Assembly (NCBI GenBank): GCA_963971425.1
Contig: OZ020525.1
Span: 19,908,187-19,972,186, forward strand
Length of the DNA: 64,000 bases
Source: Bryoerythrophyllum caledonicum
Lineage: Eukaryota; Streptophyta; Bryopsida; Pottiales; Pottiaceae
Direction of reading: 5' to 3'
The stretch's first letter is position 1, and each line of letters begins with the position of its first letter. The notes below the pieces were generated by a model that was given only the letters and a program-made list of their open reading frames with translations, had not been told where the DNA came from and did not search any database. The position numbers and the translations under genes were made by a program. This document shows, in pieces, positions 12,262 through 25,280 of this stretch.

Positions 12262-15038
12262 TCAGAGCTCATCTTCTAGCGCAACGACTCCCTCCACGTG
12301 TCCAATGGCGCTACCTACCATAGTGGACAGTTCATGATCCTGCACCGGACAAACTTCCACATCTTCGATGCTAATGGACGCACACTGAACATATCGGTAA
12401 TTGCCAGGAACACCCTCCCGTGTACGCCTTACACTATCATCATTGTAAAATAATCCATCCTTTGTATTAAAGGACATCTCTCGCTCTAAGGAGAAGGCCC
12501 CTCAAAATGCAATGATGTCCTTGGATACGCTAGATTTTGGAACGGAAGGCAAACTTGGTCCGGTATCACTTTGAGTACCTCCGAACGTCTCATGTGTCTC
12601 CGATACTGGCTCCGATAGAGAAGGCATCAAAGGCTGTGGAATCCTCCTCTACACCAAAAAAAATGCCAATGAGTCTAATTCTTCTTCCCCCATCTCAAGC
12701 CTAGGACGATCAAATGTACGCCCTCCTCCTACCACTGCCGCTAAACTAACATCCACTACACTTGTATCTTGCACCCTATCTACAGGTGTTGCAGACGTCT
12801 TCCCTGAAGTATCTCCCACCACCCGTTGCGTTGATGGAATCCTATGGCTTAGAAGAGACTGGTTGACTTCATCTTCATGGGTGTCTGAAGTCCTGTAGCT
12901 CGAGCTACTGTAAGATGAGGAATCTTCAGTGATACCTGAACGTGATAATCTCTCCTATAAACCACCTCTATCTTCATTGTCGTCTTCATTCCTCATTCCA
13001 CCAACCGCCTCTTCGGTTTCATGTACGATATTGCAACCAGTACTTGTGCCACCAGTCTTGATCAACAGCTGCCCTTGGAAATTGTCGGACAACTCGTTGT
13101 ACATGAATGAAACTCTGTCTGTACAATCGTCAATGATAAAAATCTGAGATCCCTAGAAATCTTCCTGAAGGATCGTGGGAATGGCCGTAGACATGTTACA
13201 CGCCACTAAACCCCAACCACGGGGCAAATATGAGCCCACTAGTCTTGCCAACTTTGATGGAGTTCTCTCAAGTGAATCAACTTTAGAGGGTTGGCGTGCG
13301 GCGCATACCTCACTCCAGTGATCCAAGAATATAAATGGAAGTGGAAGGTCTCCGAAAACATAGTTCGGGCCAGGAGATGTACCCACAGAGTGCTGCATAC
13401 AAATCACAACATCGCCAATTGGTCGTACTACTTGCTCCAGACGCCTATTATCTGTAAAATTGAGAGCACACGGATTAACTTAATTGGGATCAAATACTCA
13501 ACATCCACGTTGCATACTACATCCCTCTGGAAGCTTCACGTTTGTGAAAAATTCTTCGTTGGCATACACGGCCGATGGTAACAAGAAGATGATGTTCCAT
13601 CATTTAGTATTTGTCATCCATAATGTCAGCTGTGCAAAAGCTGCGGATAATTGGTCGTCTTGCCAATGACCATCTCTATGCCTCCCACCGCCACGCCGAC
13701 AATTAATCACCCACAAACATGGTTTCACCAGCTCTATGTAGTCGGTGCGGAATAACCCTCTTCTACACCGAACCGAAAGAAGATTCTTTGTATCATTCTC
13801 GCTTGTCCTTTTGACTTCCATCTGTCATTCTTAATTAGCAATAGCCAACCCTCATACATCCACGGACAGTCCAATGTATCCACGCCTCCCTGCTGCAATG
13901 TCACCATAATGAAACCTGATGGAAGGGGGGATAGGGTAGCCTATGTCTTTTAGTTTAGACACCTTCCTCCGCACATGAGCAATCCAAGTTGCTTTCGTGA
14001 TAGCATTCAGAAGCTTTCCAAAGGTATCAACTTGTTCGTTACTCCTTGGAAAATACTTCCCTATACGGATACGAAAGAACTCCTCCATGGAATTAGGTGT
14101 ACTTTCCTTGTTCTCCACCATCAATCAACGGATGGAATTCATCACAGCTTCTTGTCTCTGATACCGGTCAACCACACCAACAATCGTATGGGGATGTGGA
14201 TTTGGGTCTTTTACACTGTTGAAGTAATATGCTTGACGAGGTCTTACTCCGTCATCTTTCACCGGCTTGGTTGTAGAAGACTTTACCAACCAAAGATAAT
14301 ATGGATCGAGAACTCTACTTAACGGCCTCAACCATTTCTGAGCCATCTCCTTTCTTGTTGGTCGTACGTCCACATTTGGATCCAGTTCTTTCTTCCTCGC
14401 CATGTCCTTCCACTTGTCCTCTTTCTCCTTGCTGTAAAACAGAATGCCGTCTTCGTAGTCCTTGCATACTAGAATGACAGCTTTAAAGCAATCATTTCTC
14501 AGATTCCATGCATGATTGATGAGATCCTCCATGTTTTTGGCCAACCTCTTCACCGTCACAACTCCATCCCCCTTCGGCAATTTATGCACTACATTTGCTG
14601 CACTCACCAAAACAACAACCATGCGTGCATCGTTTGCACGTAGTGAGTTATCAGGCCTCCCGTATAGATCCCAAATCTGACGGAGCTTCCTCAAATCTTC
14701 ATCCATGGTAAAATATGATTTTCGCTATGTTGATCCGTACAGACTTCTCAATGTAGAAGCGGCGATTATCATACACTACAAAAGAGGCCTTCCGCCGCTC
14801 GAACGTGTCTAGGTATTTATTTAATGGCATAACACCATCTCTCCACTGCTACGTATACCATATCTTCACGTCGAAGAGTAATTGCCTGGATTTTGCCAAA
14901 ACTCTTCCCCAATGCCGATATACGCTTCCTTTGCTCAAAAGAATAATTCGTCACCCACAAGAAGACGCTCGACTCATCCACTTCCGCGATCCACCATCCG
15001 TGGCTCTCCCAGGTTCTGTCAATTTTTGGTGGTGCCAT
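12262..15038 (-). pseudogene. Decayed multi-block gene of unknown family, probably transposon-derived
   Basis: Reading minus from about 15,038, protein-like blocks follow one another with roughly ten stops or frameshifts: 15,038-14,817 (begins MAPPKIDRTWESHGW), 14,840-14,710 in a shifted frame, 14,706-14,125, 14,124-13,852, and 13,821-13,153 read through stops, then a serine-rich tail to 12,262. Block 14,706-14,125 is 193 codons and charged. The later blocks contain SIRFHYGDIAAGRRGY, FLLPSAVYANEEFF, CMQHSVGTSPGPN and PLPFIFLDHW. These are followed by TPSKLARLVGSYLPRGW, a helix-strand pattern that could belong to a Rossmann-like enzyme. I do not recognise the family. The GC content and readable frames contrast with the AT-rich surroundings, so this is real former coding sequence. 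The accumulated stops and repeat-rich neighbours suggest a dead mobile-element gene rather than a host gene. Confidence 0.6.
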
Positions 15039-15504
15039 ATCGCTACACTCAAAAAATGCGTATATCATTACAAAATAATAGTCACTATTAGTATGGAATA
15101 AGATTCTTCTTTCTTATATAATTTTTTTTACAAAGGCATGACAATTACATCAAAAGATGATAATTTGACATGAATAGAATATATGTATTGATTTAGGGTA
15201 AGACCTTGATTTTAGGGACAATTGTTTTAATATATTACACTATTTTTCTATTTGTAAAAATTTGTGTACGTGGAACGAATACTATGGTCAATTTGAAAGT
15301 ATAACATGTTAAGCAACAAAATGCATTATCTCTATCCTTCTAGAAACACTTCAAAGTTGTTCATGTTTGTTGAAGACTCACTATTGAAAAAATAATCCAC
15401 TTCTATCTCCAACCCTAAATTCCTATTTAATACTACTTCTCTTCCATTAAACATCCTTTGTGTACTTGAAAGAATCTATGTACACATAACAAATATCATG
15501 CTCT

Positions 15505-16440
15505 ACCCCTAAGGTACCGTGACAGTTTCAAATAAAAAACACTTCAAAACCCTTTGATTCTAGTGCAATGTATAAAGAAAAAAAACATAAACTTTTATCT
15601 CTACTTTTGACCGTAGGATCTAAATTAAAACTTGTTAAATAACACATTTACAAAATTTTATAAACTTTGACTGCACCGATCGAAAGATAATAGTGTTTGA
15701 AGCAAAACAAATGGTTCATTTTCTTCCCTATGTTTATCGGATCAACAGAGTTTGACTTCACTTTGTGTCAAATTTTTGCACTACACAAGATCTAAATCCA
15801 ATACCATCGTGTTAAGCATGATGTCAGTTCTTTGGTGAAATAGCATATTAATCCAAGTCAATCATTTTCACACACTGTCACATATTTTTTACCAAGGTAC
15901 CAAAAAATCTTCTACCTTTCCACATAAAACTTTGAGATCTTTGTATGATTTCCTTTTGTTTTTTTCTATGGCATTATGTGATGTAAACCATCTTATTAAC
16001 CATTTGCATTCTCATTTAAAACAATATCAAGTTCACAAAAAAATATAACGTGAATTGAGAATTTTTGAACCTCCTCTCATTGCGCAATTTTTTTGAATAT
16101 GCTACACTTCTTTTCTACCTCTAAAAATTGGTGTTTAGGGAACTAACATCATGCTTAATATTATGGTAATTAATTGAGACCTTATATAGTGCAAAAGTTG
16201 GACACCAATTGAAGTCAAAGTCTGTTGATCCAGTAAACGTAGGGAAGAAAATGAACCCTTTTCTCACTTCAAACATCATAATCTTTCAATCCGTGCGGTG
16301 AAACTTTATGAAATTTTGTGAGTATATTACTTAATAAGTCATAATCCAGATCCTACAGTTAAAACTACAAAAAAACTTCATCTTTTCTTCCTTGCTGATT
16401 GCACTAAAACAAACATTTTTAACCTTTTTTGGTTGAGATA
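15505..16440. mobile_element. TTAA-family element P1, copy a (degraded, arms inverted)
   Basis: The left arm starts near ACCCCTAAGGTACCG and runs through AACACTTCAAAACCCTTTGA. The right arm carries the complementary series (AATCCGTGCGGTGAAACTT, then GATTGCACTAAAACAAACA). The arms are roughly 350-400 bp each and diverged. The same sequence order occurs in copies at 18.3-19.4, 34.8-35.4, 53.7-53.95 and 60.1-61.05 kb. Confidence 0.65.
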
Positions 16441-16647
16441 TTCTCAACATCATTTATGGACCAAGGTACTTTGGGTATCAATAGTGAGGGTATCACCACC
16501 AGGGTATGACTTCCTCGATATCAATACGCGGTTATCAACCAATGTATCAATTTAGGGTATCAATTTAGGGTTTTGGATAAGGATTTGGGAATTGAGGGTA
16601 TCAGTAAAGGATATCAATCCAAGCACCTTTGGGTAGTCCTACAAGGG

Positions 16648-16671
16648 GTGTGCGCACGCACACCCCTAGCA
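16648..16671. repeat. Perfect 24-bp palindrome
   Basis: AGGGGTGTGCG followed by its exact complement, with central GCGCACGC-type alternation. It could form a short hairpin or Z-prone tract. It does not resemble a plant terminator and no adjacent gene explains it. Confidence 0.7.
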
Positions 16672-16679
16672 GTAGTTGT

Positions 16680-17340
16680 GAGGGAGGCTGTGAGTGCAAG
16701 AGCCTAGGGTTTGGAGGAGAGAGACAATGAAGATGTGGGAGAGAGGGGTTTTTGAGGGCAAGGAGAGAGGAGTTGTGAGAGAGGAGAATGGAGGGAGAGT
16801 GAGAGAATATGAGGGTGGGAGGAAGCCGGCGCGGCTAGGGTTTGGATGGGAGGAGAATGTGAGCACGCGAGGATTTGAGTGGGAGGAGATTGGGAGGAGA
16901 ATGTGAAGAGAATGTGTTGAGAGGAGAATGTGGTTTGGGTGTGAGGAGATGGGTGAGGGAGCCGACAGACTCTTTTTTGCGTAGGCTGCTTCCGCCTCAG
17001 TCGCTTCCGCCTTCGCGAGATCTAGCCCCCCGAGTTCGACCTTGCCTATCGTCTGAAAAATGCCTCGTTGCACAGCTCCAAGCTCATGGTCGCCGCCAGA
17101 TTGTTCGCCACTTCCGGCTCTACCTTTCGCTTGTTGTCGAGGATCTCGTCCGAATATGTTGGATCCAGGAGCACCAACAGTCGGGGGTATGCGCACACAC
17201 ACCTTTAGTCTATGGTTATTCCATGAGGCCTCACGCAAACTCCATGGGAACGTGGTGACTAGGGTTTGTTTTTTTAGGGTTTGGATTCCTGGTTGCGGCT
17301 GCTAGGGTTTGGGTTCTTGGTTGCGGCGGCTAGGGTTTCA
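16680..17340. other. Purine-rich tract followed by GC-rich, telobox-bearing sequence
   Basis: 16,680-16,960 is a GGAGAG-type purine tract. 17,000-17,200 is GC-rich and, on minus, contains a short readable block (SDEILDNKRKVEPEV) that I cannot assign. 17,255-17,340 has four AGGGTTT motifs in imperfect repeats of GGTTGCGGCGGCTAGGGTTT. Such teloboxes are common in plant 5' regions, so this may be a displaced promoter or leader fragment. Confidence 0.4.
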
Positions 17341-18289
17341 GGTAGTGGACTGATGTGCCATACTACGGATTTAGTGCCATACTATGGGCTACTTTCATAA
17401 CTTTAGTTCTCAGTGATTTTGGTGTCATTATTTCAGTAGTACGCAGGTTGCACTCACTAGTTGTTGACTCTTATCATGTGTAAACATTCAACTTCTGTTG
17501 AATTTGCAATTTTGAACATACTGAAGTTAGTGTCCTCATTTGTGTGCTCAAATATTGGTACTGCTCACCTTACACTATCGTAAATATGACTTACCTTTAA
17601 TCATCATAAACCTAAACCTTGAGTTCCCTCGTATTCAGCATTGAAACGAAGTCAGAAGCTTACCAATTTCACAAAAATTCCCTCAAAGCGCAAATTTCCT
17701 CTTCCAACTTACACAACACACACAAAGCTAACAGAAATTTGTAAATAAAATAATGAATGCACATGGCTTTGAGGTTTTGATTGCAAGAGAGCTCACTTTA
17801 GAAAGTGGAAAGAGAAGAGGCCTCTAGGCTTTGCACAGAAGCCTTATATCTATGTTGGAACCTTGTGCCTCAAGTTTACTAGTCCAAATTTAACTTTAGA
17901 ACTTTGGACCTTTTGCTTTGTTTCTCCTTATGTTTAAATATTTTACATATTATATTAAAATTTTGGGTTATATGTAATATGAAGATACTTGGGAGTTTTT
18001 ATCACATAGTTTAGCATATAAATTTTATGCATGTTTTGCATGTAAAGTGGGAAGAATTGAAAAACATGTCCAACAACAACAATGGAATGGTGATTTAATG
18101 TTGAACGCCATCAAACATCTGTACGTGTACCGCTAACACCTGCAACGTATCTTGAGGTAAACATTTACTTTTATACAAGTTTAACATTGATTCTTGATTG
18201 ATCTTTTGTACTATGTTGTTTGTAGAATAACCTTTATGTGGATGTACAAACCCTTTCTTTTATTAGCGATTGTAACAAGTTCCAATGGT
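17341..18289. other. Spacer without recognised genes
   Basis: AT-rich with short ORFs only. Nothing specific is seen. Confidence 0.4.
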
Positions 18290-19425
18290 GTTAGTAATAG
18301 CAAGTAGAAAACATGGTTCATTTCCTTCCCTAGATTGAGTGGATTCTCTTTGTTTCAGTTCACTTGGATTCAAAAGATTGCATCACACATGATCTAGATT
18401 CATTATCACAATGTCAAGAATGATATTAGTTCCATTGTATACCAATATTTAGGGATGCAGAAGAGGTGTAGCATATTTAATCCCTAAAGGATCAAGTGTC
18501 AAAAATGGGCTTTTTGAAAGTCCGGTTAGGTTCCTATGGTGTCAATTTCCAACATTTCTTTTTTAAAATTTTACTATAGAAAGGCATTACTAAGACCTTA
18601 GTAGGAAAACAATTTTGACCTAAATTGGACATTTAATAAAAAAGATTTAGGGTTTTGAATTTCAAATGGAGAAAGCGGGTACCTTCGGCATCTCCAAAAA
18701 CTTTTGTTAGGACACTCTATTGAATGTGAGATTTTCAGCACTCGCAAGTAATAATATTTTCCTTCATGTTGTCAAAATAAGTTCTTGTCTTTAGTGAAAA
18801 ATAGCATACCAACCCAAGTCAAACATTTACACACATTGTCACTCATTGTTGGGCAGGGTACCAAAAAAACTTCTTCTTTTCCAAATAAAACCTAGATATC
18901 TTTTTATTTTTCACTTTTTATTTTTTCCACAACAATCTGTGGTGTAAACCTTTTTATTGACCATTTGGATTATCAATCTAAAACATATTAAGTTCACAAA
19001 AAATTAAAGTGTAAATTAACAAATTCCGAATCTCCACTCCTTGCACAGTTGTTTTGAATATGTTACACCCGTCCTCTACCTCTCAAAAATAGTGTATAAG
19101 GAACTAACATCATGCTTAATAAGATGGTTATGGATTTAGACCTTTTTAAGTGCAAAAATTTGACACCAAGTGAAGTCAAAGTCTGCTGATCCACTCCACG
19201 CAAGGAAGAAAATGAACCATATGCTTGACTTCAAACACTATAATCTTCATTCCGTGCGGTCAAAATTTGTGGAATTTTGTTTATATATTAATCAATAAGT
19301 CTCAATTGAGATCTTATGGTCAAAACTAGAAATAAAAGTTTTTGTTTCCTTCTTTGTACATTGTACTAGAATCCAACAATTTTGAAGTGTTTTTGGTGTA
19401 AAACTGTCGTTGTACCTTCATTGTT
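18290..19425. mobile_element. TTAA-family element P1, copy b (degraded)
   Basis: Contains the P1 series in order: CAAGTCAAACATTTACACAC, AGGGTACCAAAAAAACTTC, GAACTAACATCATGCTTAAT, TCATTCCGTGCGGTCAAAAT and TTTTGAAGTGTTTTTGGTG. The last block is the complement of the start of copy a. Termini are eroded and there is no ORF. Confidence 0.6.
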
Positions 19426-20000
19426 AAAGTCTCCGTGCAAGGAGTTCATGCTCTAAACACCATATTCATTATATTGGGAGATTGGGAGCCTCCGAAAATA
19501 TTATATGAAGCTTAAGTTGACCTAAACATGCAAATGTTTAGTAAATTTACACAATGAAATTTGTCCTATATGTACAATATGGGTACATATTCAGCTCGAG
19601 TTGAGCTGAATGTGCATGAACAATTTCTATTGGAAAAACCATTCATACCTTTCAAAGTCCTGGAAATCTCTTAATATAATGATTATGGTGTTTCTACAAA
19701 TTCTTAATTTTTCATTTCAAAGAAATTTTATCAAAAGGTCCAATATCATCATTATATTTTGAACAATAAATATGTGTTTAGAAACATATCTTTTATCAGA
19801 TGAATGGTGCTTTGAAGGTTAAAAATTAGTACATGTATTTTGACTAATGTGCAGCCATAATGTTCCTATGTTTTCAATAGTGATAATGGAGAGCCGCACA
19901 ATTTAGACTCCTTTGATACGACCACACATCCAAAGGAATAATATGTTTTCTAATAGCTCTGTGGGGGCCTGATTAGTACGAGCAGTACGTGCAAGACAAA
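19426..20000. other. Spacer upstream of the DUF7869-type relic
   Basis: AT-rich sequence with no recognised gene. It may include the 5' end of the decayed transposon that follows. Confidence 0.4.
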
Positions 20001-20013
20001 TTCAACAGAGATC

Positions 20014-23000
20014 TCTTGGGATCATGACATCTGAATTGTGAAGGGTTGTAGAATTACTTTCTGAAAGAGGAGATGTGGTGGGCTTAGCAACTAGGGAGCA
20101 TGCATTCAAAAGTGGCATGGAATTGAATGGGTCGAAGTTGTTCCCATTCGAGGTGGCGGTGCGTATCACTAGGGTTGATGATGCATTGCATTGGACCGGA
20201 GAGATTGTAGGAGAACGCCTTGGCACGTGTGTGGGCTTGGTCATTTGTTGGCATTGGTCTTTGCTACGTGTAGTGGCTGTAGAACCTGATATTACCAGTG
20301 TCCATGGTGACATTGGATCACAGATAGCGCCTACACAAATGATGGCCCCAAAATTTGATTTTCCTGAGTTCATCAACACATCAGTATCCACCGAGAGGTC
20401 TCGATGCAGTAGTGAAGCTTGAAACGCCATAGATGAAAATTTGCCATTTTCCCAATCTATTCCCTCAAATATCCAAGATTTTCCCCACGTAGATGGATTT
20501 GCTTAAGTTAGACCAGCACGTCGTCCTTATTCTATGCAAAATATAAGAAGGAGAGATTCAAGAGAGCCATCATTGACAGAAGCTGCACCATCTAAAATAT
20601 CGCTTAGAAGCGTGGAAATTGAAATGGCACAAGGAGGATGCAAACACAATTGTTTGAGGGACGTTCCAACAAGGTATCTATTGGACATGCAATATAATGC
20701 ATGGGCTAATGATTTTTTAGTACAAAATACGTGGATGAGACATATGCTGGTTTCTTTTTACACAAGGACGGAAGGAACTCGTCGAGACAAGTTTATAACA
20801 AAGTTAGATGGAAAACAAATTTACAATGTTTGCTACGCTCTTGGGGTTGGATATTTACAGAGGCGCTTCAAGCAATTAAAGAAGGAATGTCTAATATATG
20901 GAAGAGTGACATAGATTCACAGCAATACCCTTTCAGATCTCATTAGAGAGAATACTACAATGTATGCGGCAGAGGCTTGTTTTAGATTGTTTGTCGATGA
21001 AGCTGGTTGTCCTCAATTCATCGTTGTATTTGCCGTAAGTGACAATGAAGTGGTGCCTTTGATACTTCTTCCTACGAATACATCCAAATTTGATGTATTC
21101 AATTACATGAACGAGGAGGTCAAGAGAATTTGAAAATGGGAAAACCATTTCTATAAGTTCGTTCCGGAGGATGTGGCGCATCAAGTATCCCCACGTTCAA
21201 GTACTTCCATACTCGAAATTCTCAAAGTGTTATCATTGTTGGGAGTATAAATGTGTCATGGAGTGAACCACCAATGCGGATGCAAGGATAAAGATAAAAG
21301 AGTTTTTTTATGTTGCATCTGCGCAACCAGATGGAAGAACGTAGGCATTATTGGATATTCAAGAGGTCGTGTTATATTAGCCTTGAGTTGTACATGTCCA
21401 TCATAGTGGATGGCATGGACCAAAACACGACCATGGTACCGAGGATGCGTCATACTGTGAAGAACATTGAATACTCGTTTGAGGAGACCGATCTGTGTGG
21501 TGCTCTTGTACATGGGATTGGTTTATATTGCGACGTGTGATTTGGGGCTCACCACAAACACGATAGCGACCTAGTCGTGAATACATTGTTGTACGTGACA
21601 GGAGATGTGTTGCGGAAGAAGGGCTTTTTGCCGCCAACATTGCAAATTCAGGCGGACAACTGCACACACGAGAACAAAAACATTTATATGTTTGCTCTAT
21701 GTGCTATATTGGTAGGATTGGGTTTTCTTCAGGAGGTGGAACTATCTTTTCTTTAGGTGGGCCATACACACGAAGATATTGATCAACGCTTCAGTTGTAT
21801 ATCAAATACGCTGAAGATGTCGGACGTGGACTTGTTGAAGGAAATGATTAGTCTTATAGAACGAGGAACATCTCCTACGAAGGCATTTGTTAGCCCCCGG
21901 TTGCTAGAGAATGTATGGGATTGGAAATTGTTTATAACTCCTCACTTACTAATAGGTCACGATTCTTTTGTGGGCATAATATTTCCGCACCACATGCAAT
22001 TCTTTATGGACAATCAAGAAGGGACTCGTGAGGTTCAAGTACAACACAAGCTTTATTGCAAGGATCTATAGGGACCGGAGGCAGGGACGAAAAATTTTAG
22101 GTCGTTGCCAAGTAGGGATGAGCGATCATCGTTTGCGTAAGTATTTGCAGCGGACGAACGGGAGTTGAAGGCGTTGGATGACTTCATTGTATGTAAACAA
22201 AGGTGCATTCAAAGATTGCAGCATGAGGACAAGAATCGTGAGGCAAAAGTAGAGGTTGAAAGATTGAAACTCTATTTGGTTGAATTTCCACACAAAGACC
22301 GCAACAATGAGCATCGTTCTTCACCGTTTTGGCCTTCAGAGGTCTCTAACACCGGATCTACAAAGAGTGCATCTTTGGATGTAATGGATGGTGCAAGTGA
22401 GGAAAATCGCGAGATAAATGTCGTAGAGCAGGTAGTGGCCATGCTTCCAAATGCCGAGGCTCGATGATACTTTGGTCCTCGTAGAGGAAGACCCTCTAAT
22501 CAAGCAGTGTGTAGGGCACAATGAAGAGACCGCAACTATGTTGAGGAACAAGCCAAAGAAGGACCAATGTATGAAGGTAATCACGATCCATTTCCACCAT
22601 TTAATCCACAATTTGATATCCGTTGTGGACAATTTGTAGCCTTCAGTGTTGATCGAGCAGAAATAGAAGGCGGTGTACCATTCTATGTAGGGAAAGTGAT
22701 TGAGGAAGGAAAAAATCGATGGAGACTTAAGATAAAGGTTTGTTGATATTGGCCCATGATCCGAAGGGGGGTTGTTGATGGACATGGGTCTTCTGCACAA
22801 CGGTATGCAAATTGCATGGATTCATTCTGGGAGCCATCTGGGGAGAGCCATAGTTGGATAGAGAAAGATGCATGCGTTTTTTCATGGGTAGATACATCGG
22901 AAAGAACCATGTCTGGGGCCAGCGGATGGAGAAAGCGCAATGTATTTGGAGTGCAGGTTGAAAGCAAGATTCGCATTCTTTAATCGGCTAAGGCTCACAT

Positions 23001-23080
23001 ACTACAATATATTGGAATGCAAACCGAAGCTATCGATGACAATCGTTTGCAAGCAACCCCAAATTCTATGGAGTAGATAG
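20014..23080 (+). pseudogene. Decayed transposon gene with DUF7869-like core
   Basis: Plus-strand blocks are interrupted by stops and frameshifts. A leader at 20,075-20,422 has no known domain. At 20,534-20,914, RYLLDMQYNAWANDF and IYNVCYALGVGYLQRR resemble the region that usually precedes the core in this family. The core at about 21,340-22,071 has VDGMDQNTTMVPRM, then ADNCTHENKN, then VGHTHEDIDQRFS. That order of acidic and His/Asp/Glu residues is what I know from plant and animal proteins annotated DUF7869, probably a transposase-like RNase H fold. A C-terminal block at 22,600-22,740 (GGVPFYVGKVIEEGKNRW) is the family's beta-rich tail. Stops split the core, for example just before VGHTHEDID. 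Termini of the transposon were not found. It is almost certainly inactive; family assignment is from memory of motif order. Confidence 0.65.
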
Positions 23081-24745
23081 TGTGCCTTTATGAGAGTATA
23101 GTTGTGTATGGTAATTGCTATATAGTGGATGTGTAAGAGTAGTATACTCTAAGGGTGATGTAAGATGTTATGTCATTGATCCTATAGATTAAAGATATTT
23201 TTACTATTGGTGCTAAGTCCATTTGTAGAAGCATCTATATTTAATTTCTACCATTGTATGCATTATGTACTACGTAGAATATCTTTTAATCAACTGCCAA
23301 CCCTTGCACAAGATATGTTTTTTTGTGATTACGCCTAATTGTATACTACAATCCTTACAATGTGTCTTTGAAATATTGTGCAATTATATTAAATACACAT
23401 TTATTAAGTATTAACGATGGGCCACCACAAGTTAGTTGAAAATGCCAAAAAATTGCTTCCAATATTAACAACCATGATTGTGCATTATATTGTTGCATGA
23501 GATCAAAAAAAGATTCTTTGATTTTTTTATTTTTTTGCAATTTTGACACGTTTGTTCGCAATGGCCGCCGTTGTATCCAAGTGCACTTTTATTTGGTGAG
23601 GGCAAAATTGCTTAATTGCGTGTTTTGTGTAGCTAAGTGTAGTGTCGAGTTTAGATTTGTGGGAGTTCAGGCTTTGTGGTAAAACTTCAAAGTTTATCAA
23701 CAATATTTTATCATATAATTTGCAAAGTAATTTAGGAAAAGTAAAGTTAAAAAATCAAAAAAATCAAATTAATCAATAAAATCTAATTACCAAAAATTGT
23801 AATTAGACCAATTCCGATTTTTTTAGAAAGTTAAGTAATATCAAATTAGTTGTAGGATTGGATTACCTAATATTAAAACTACAATAAATTTGGTTAGTGA
23901 AAGAAAGTAACTATGAAATATTATTTAAGGCCTTATTTAGTTTCACCTAAAATTCTTAACATTTACTTGAGATTAAGTAAGAAAAAAATTAGCTTTGGAT
24001 TAAAACTAAAACATTGCTTGACAACCATATATTCATGCATGTATTTTCACTTTGTAGAATACAAAAAATGTATTAAAATTCCGCAAGACTTACACCTTCG
24101 GATTGAAAATTCTTCAACAAACATCTTTTATTTGAAGGTCATTTGATTATTTATTCATGTTCAAACACAACACCATACATGTGGGACACTGTGGACACTA
24201 GTGGCACTTTCTGAAGTTAAAGAGTTATAGATTAATTATGAATAGATAAATTGTATACGGATATTCATCTCCTATTAAGCTATTAAAGCCTTGTTGAGAC
24301 TTATATAATTTTTTCTATGCCTACACCACGATCAATTTTTTTAGTACAATATTGAAGTAAGAGTACTAAAAATATGTGCAAAAACACCCAAAAGTGAAAG
24401 GACCAAGTTTGATCGCATACAAACCAGTAATTTTTTTAATTTATTAATAATTTTTAAAAATGTTTTTAAAATATTTCTTTAAAATTAATGTATTAAAAAA
24501 ATAAAAACATAGAAATAATAATCAAATTATAGTTCAAAAATACGACTTTGTAAATGTCGCTCGGCAAGTTAATTGTTTCAGAGTTCATCTTTTGATTTAT
24601 AGCTATGAATTTTCGTGCACTGCATCTCTAGGTACAATATCTTTAATGAGTATTTAGTATTTTAATGTTTATTTTTCTTTGGTTGTCAATTGGCATGAGT
24701 GCAAAAAATCCAATAAATCATAAAAATAACAATCATAAAGACCAC
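23081..24745. other. AT-rich spacer
   Basis: Long AT-rich stretch between the DUF7869-type relic and the left TIR of the 9 kb element. Short ORFs only. Confidence 0.45.
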
Positions 24746-24749
24746 AAAA

Positions 24750-24850
24750 GTGTAGTACTACACATGGACGAGGCTATTTTGCGAGCGTAGAGTCGCGAGC
24801 GGAGAGCGGTGAGCCTTGGTTTGCGAGCATAGAGTGCAAAAAAGATAAGA
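24750..24850 (+). repeat. Left terminal inverted repeat of the MULE
   Basis: Core GCTATTTTGCGAGCGTAGAG, then GCGAGCGGAGAGCGGTGAG, then CCTTGGTTTGCGAGC. About 80 of 95 bases match the complement of 33,731-33,822 by eye. Weaker similarity extends inward a few hundred bases. Confidence 0.88.
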
Positions 24851-25221
24851 TTACGTAGAAAAAGTAAAAGTTTGTGATTTTTGTAACAAGAATAAAGTAC
24901 TAAATGTAGTACGTCTAAGGCCCTATTACCGTGGATTAGGTGGCTTAAACATTGGGCATTTCAAAATATTCTTAAATAATAGATGGACTTCATGTGAAAA
25001 AAAGGTGCTAGTCAACAGGAGGAAGGCCTATGACCGTGGTGATAAGGTTGTCCGATAATGAGAAAATATTATTTCTATGACTAAGAAGATAAGGGAGAAA
25101 TATAGTTGAATGTGTGGAGATAGAGAGCGGACAGAAAGTTGATTGCGGGCACAGAATTGAGGTGGATATAGGGAAATGACCGTGAGAAGGACTCTTATGG
25201 AGGGACAATGTCAAGTATAGA

Positions 25222-25280
25222 TAAGGGCCTCGTATGGGGAAATGGTAAGGGGCTCGTATGGGGAAATGGTAAGGGGCACG
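25222..25280. repeat. 28-bp direct repeat, two copies
   Basis: GGCCTCGTATGGGGAAATGG is followed by GGCTCGTATGGGGAAATGGT, each with TAAGGGG. It is a simple tandem duplication inside the MULE. Confidence 0.8.

Noticed and set aside
13153..13821. Possible ULP1-type cysteine protease (WQDDQLS, HWSEV, DSL)
   Set aside because: The spacing and order of His, Asp and Cys do not fit when the block is read in its continuous frame, so I left the family open.
16666..17238. 190-codon minus ORF
   Set aside because: Its composition simply mirrors the purine-rich tract (Ser/Pro/Leu/His repeats) and the only protein-like patch lies in a different frame.
17255..17340. Interstitial telomere
   Set aside because: Only separated AGGGTTT boxes within a longer repeat, not tandem TTTAGGG units.
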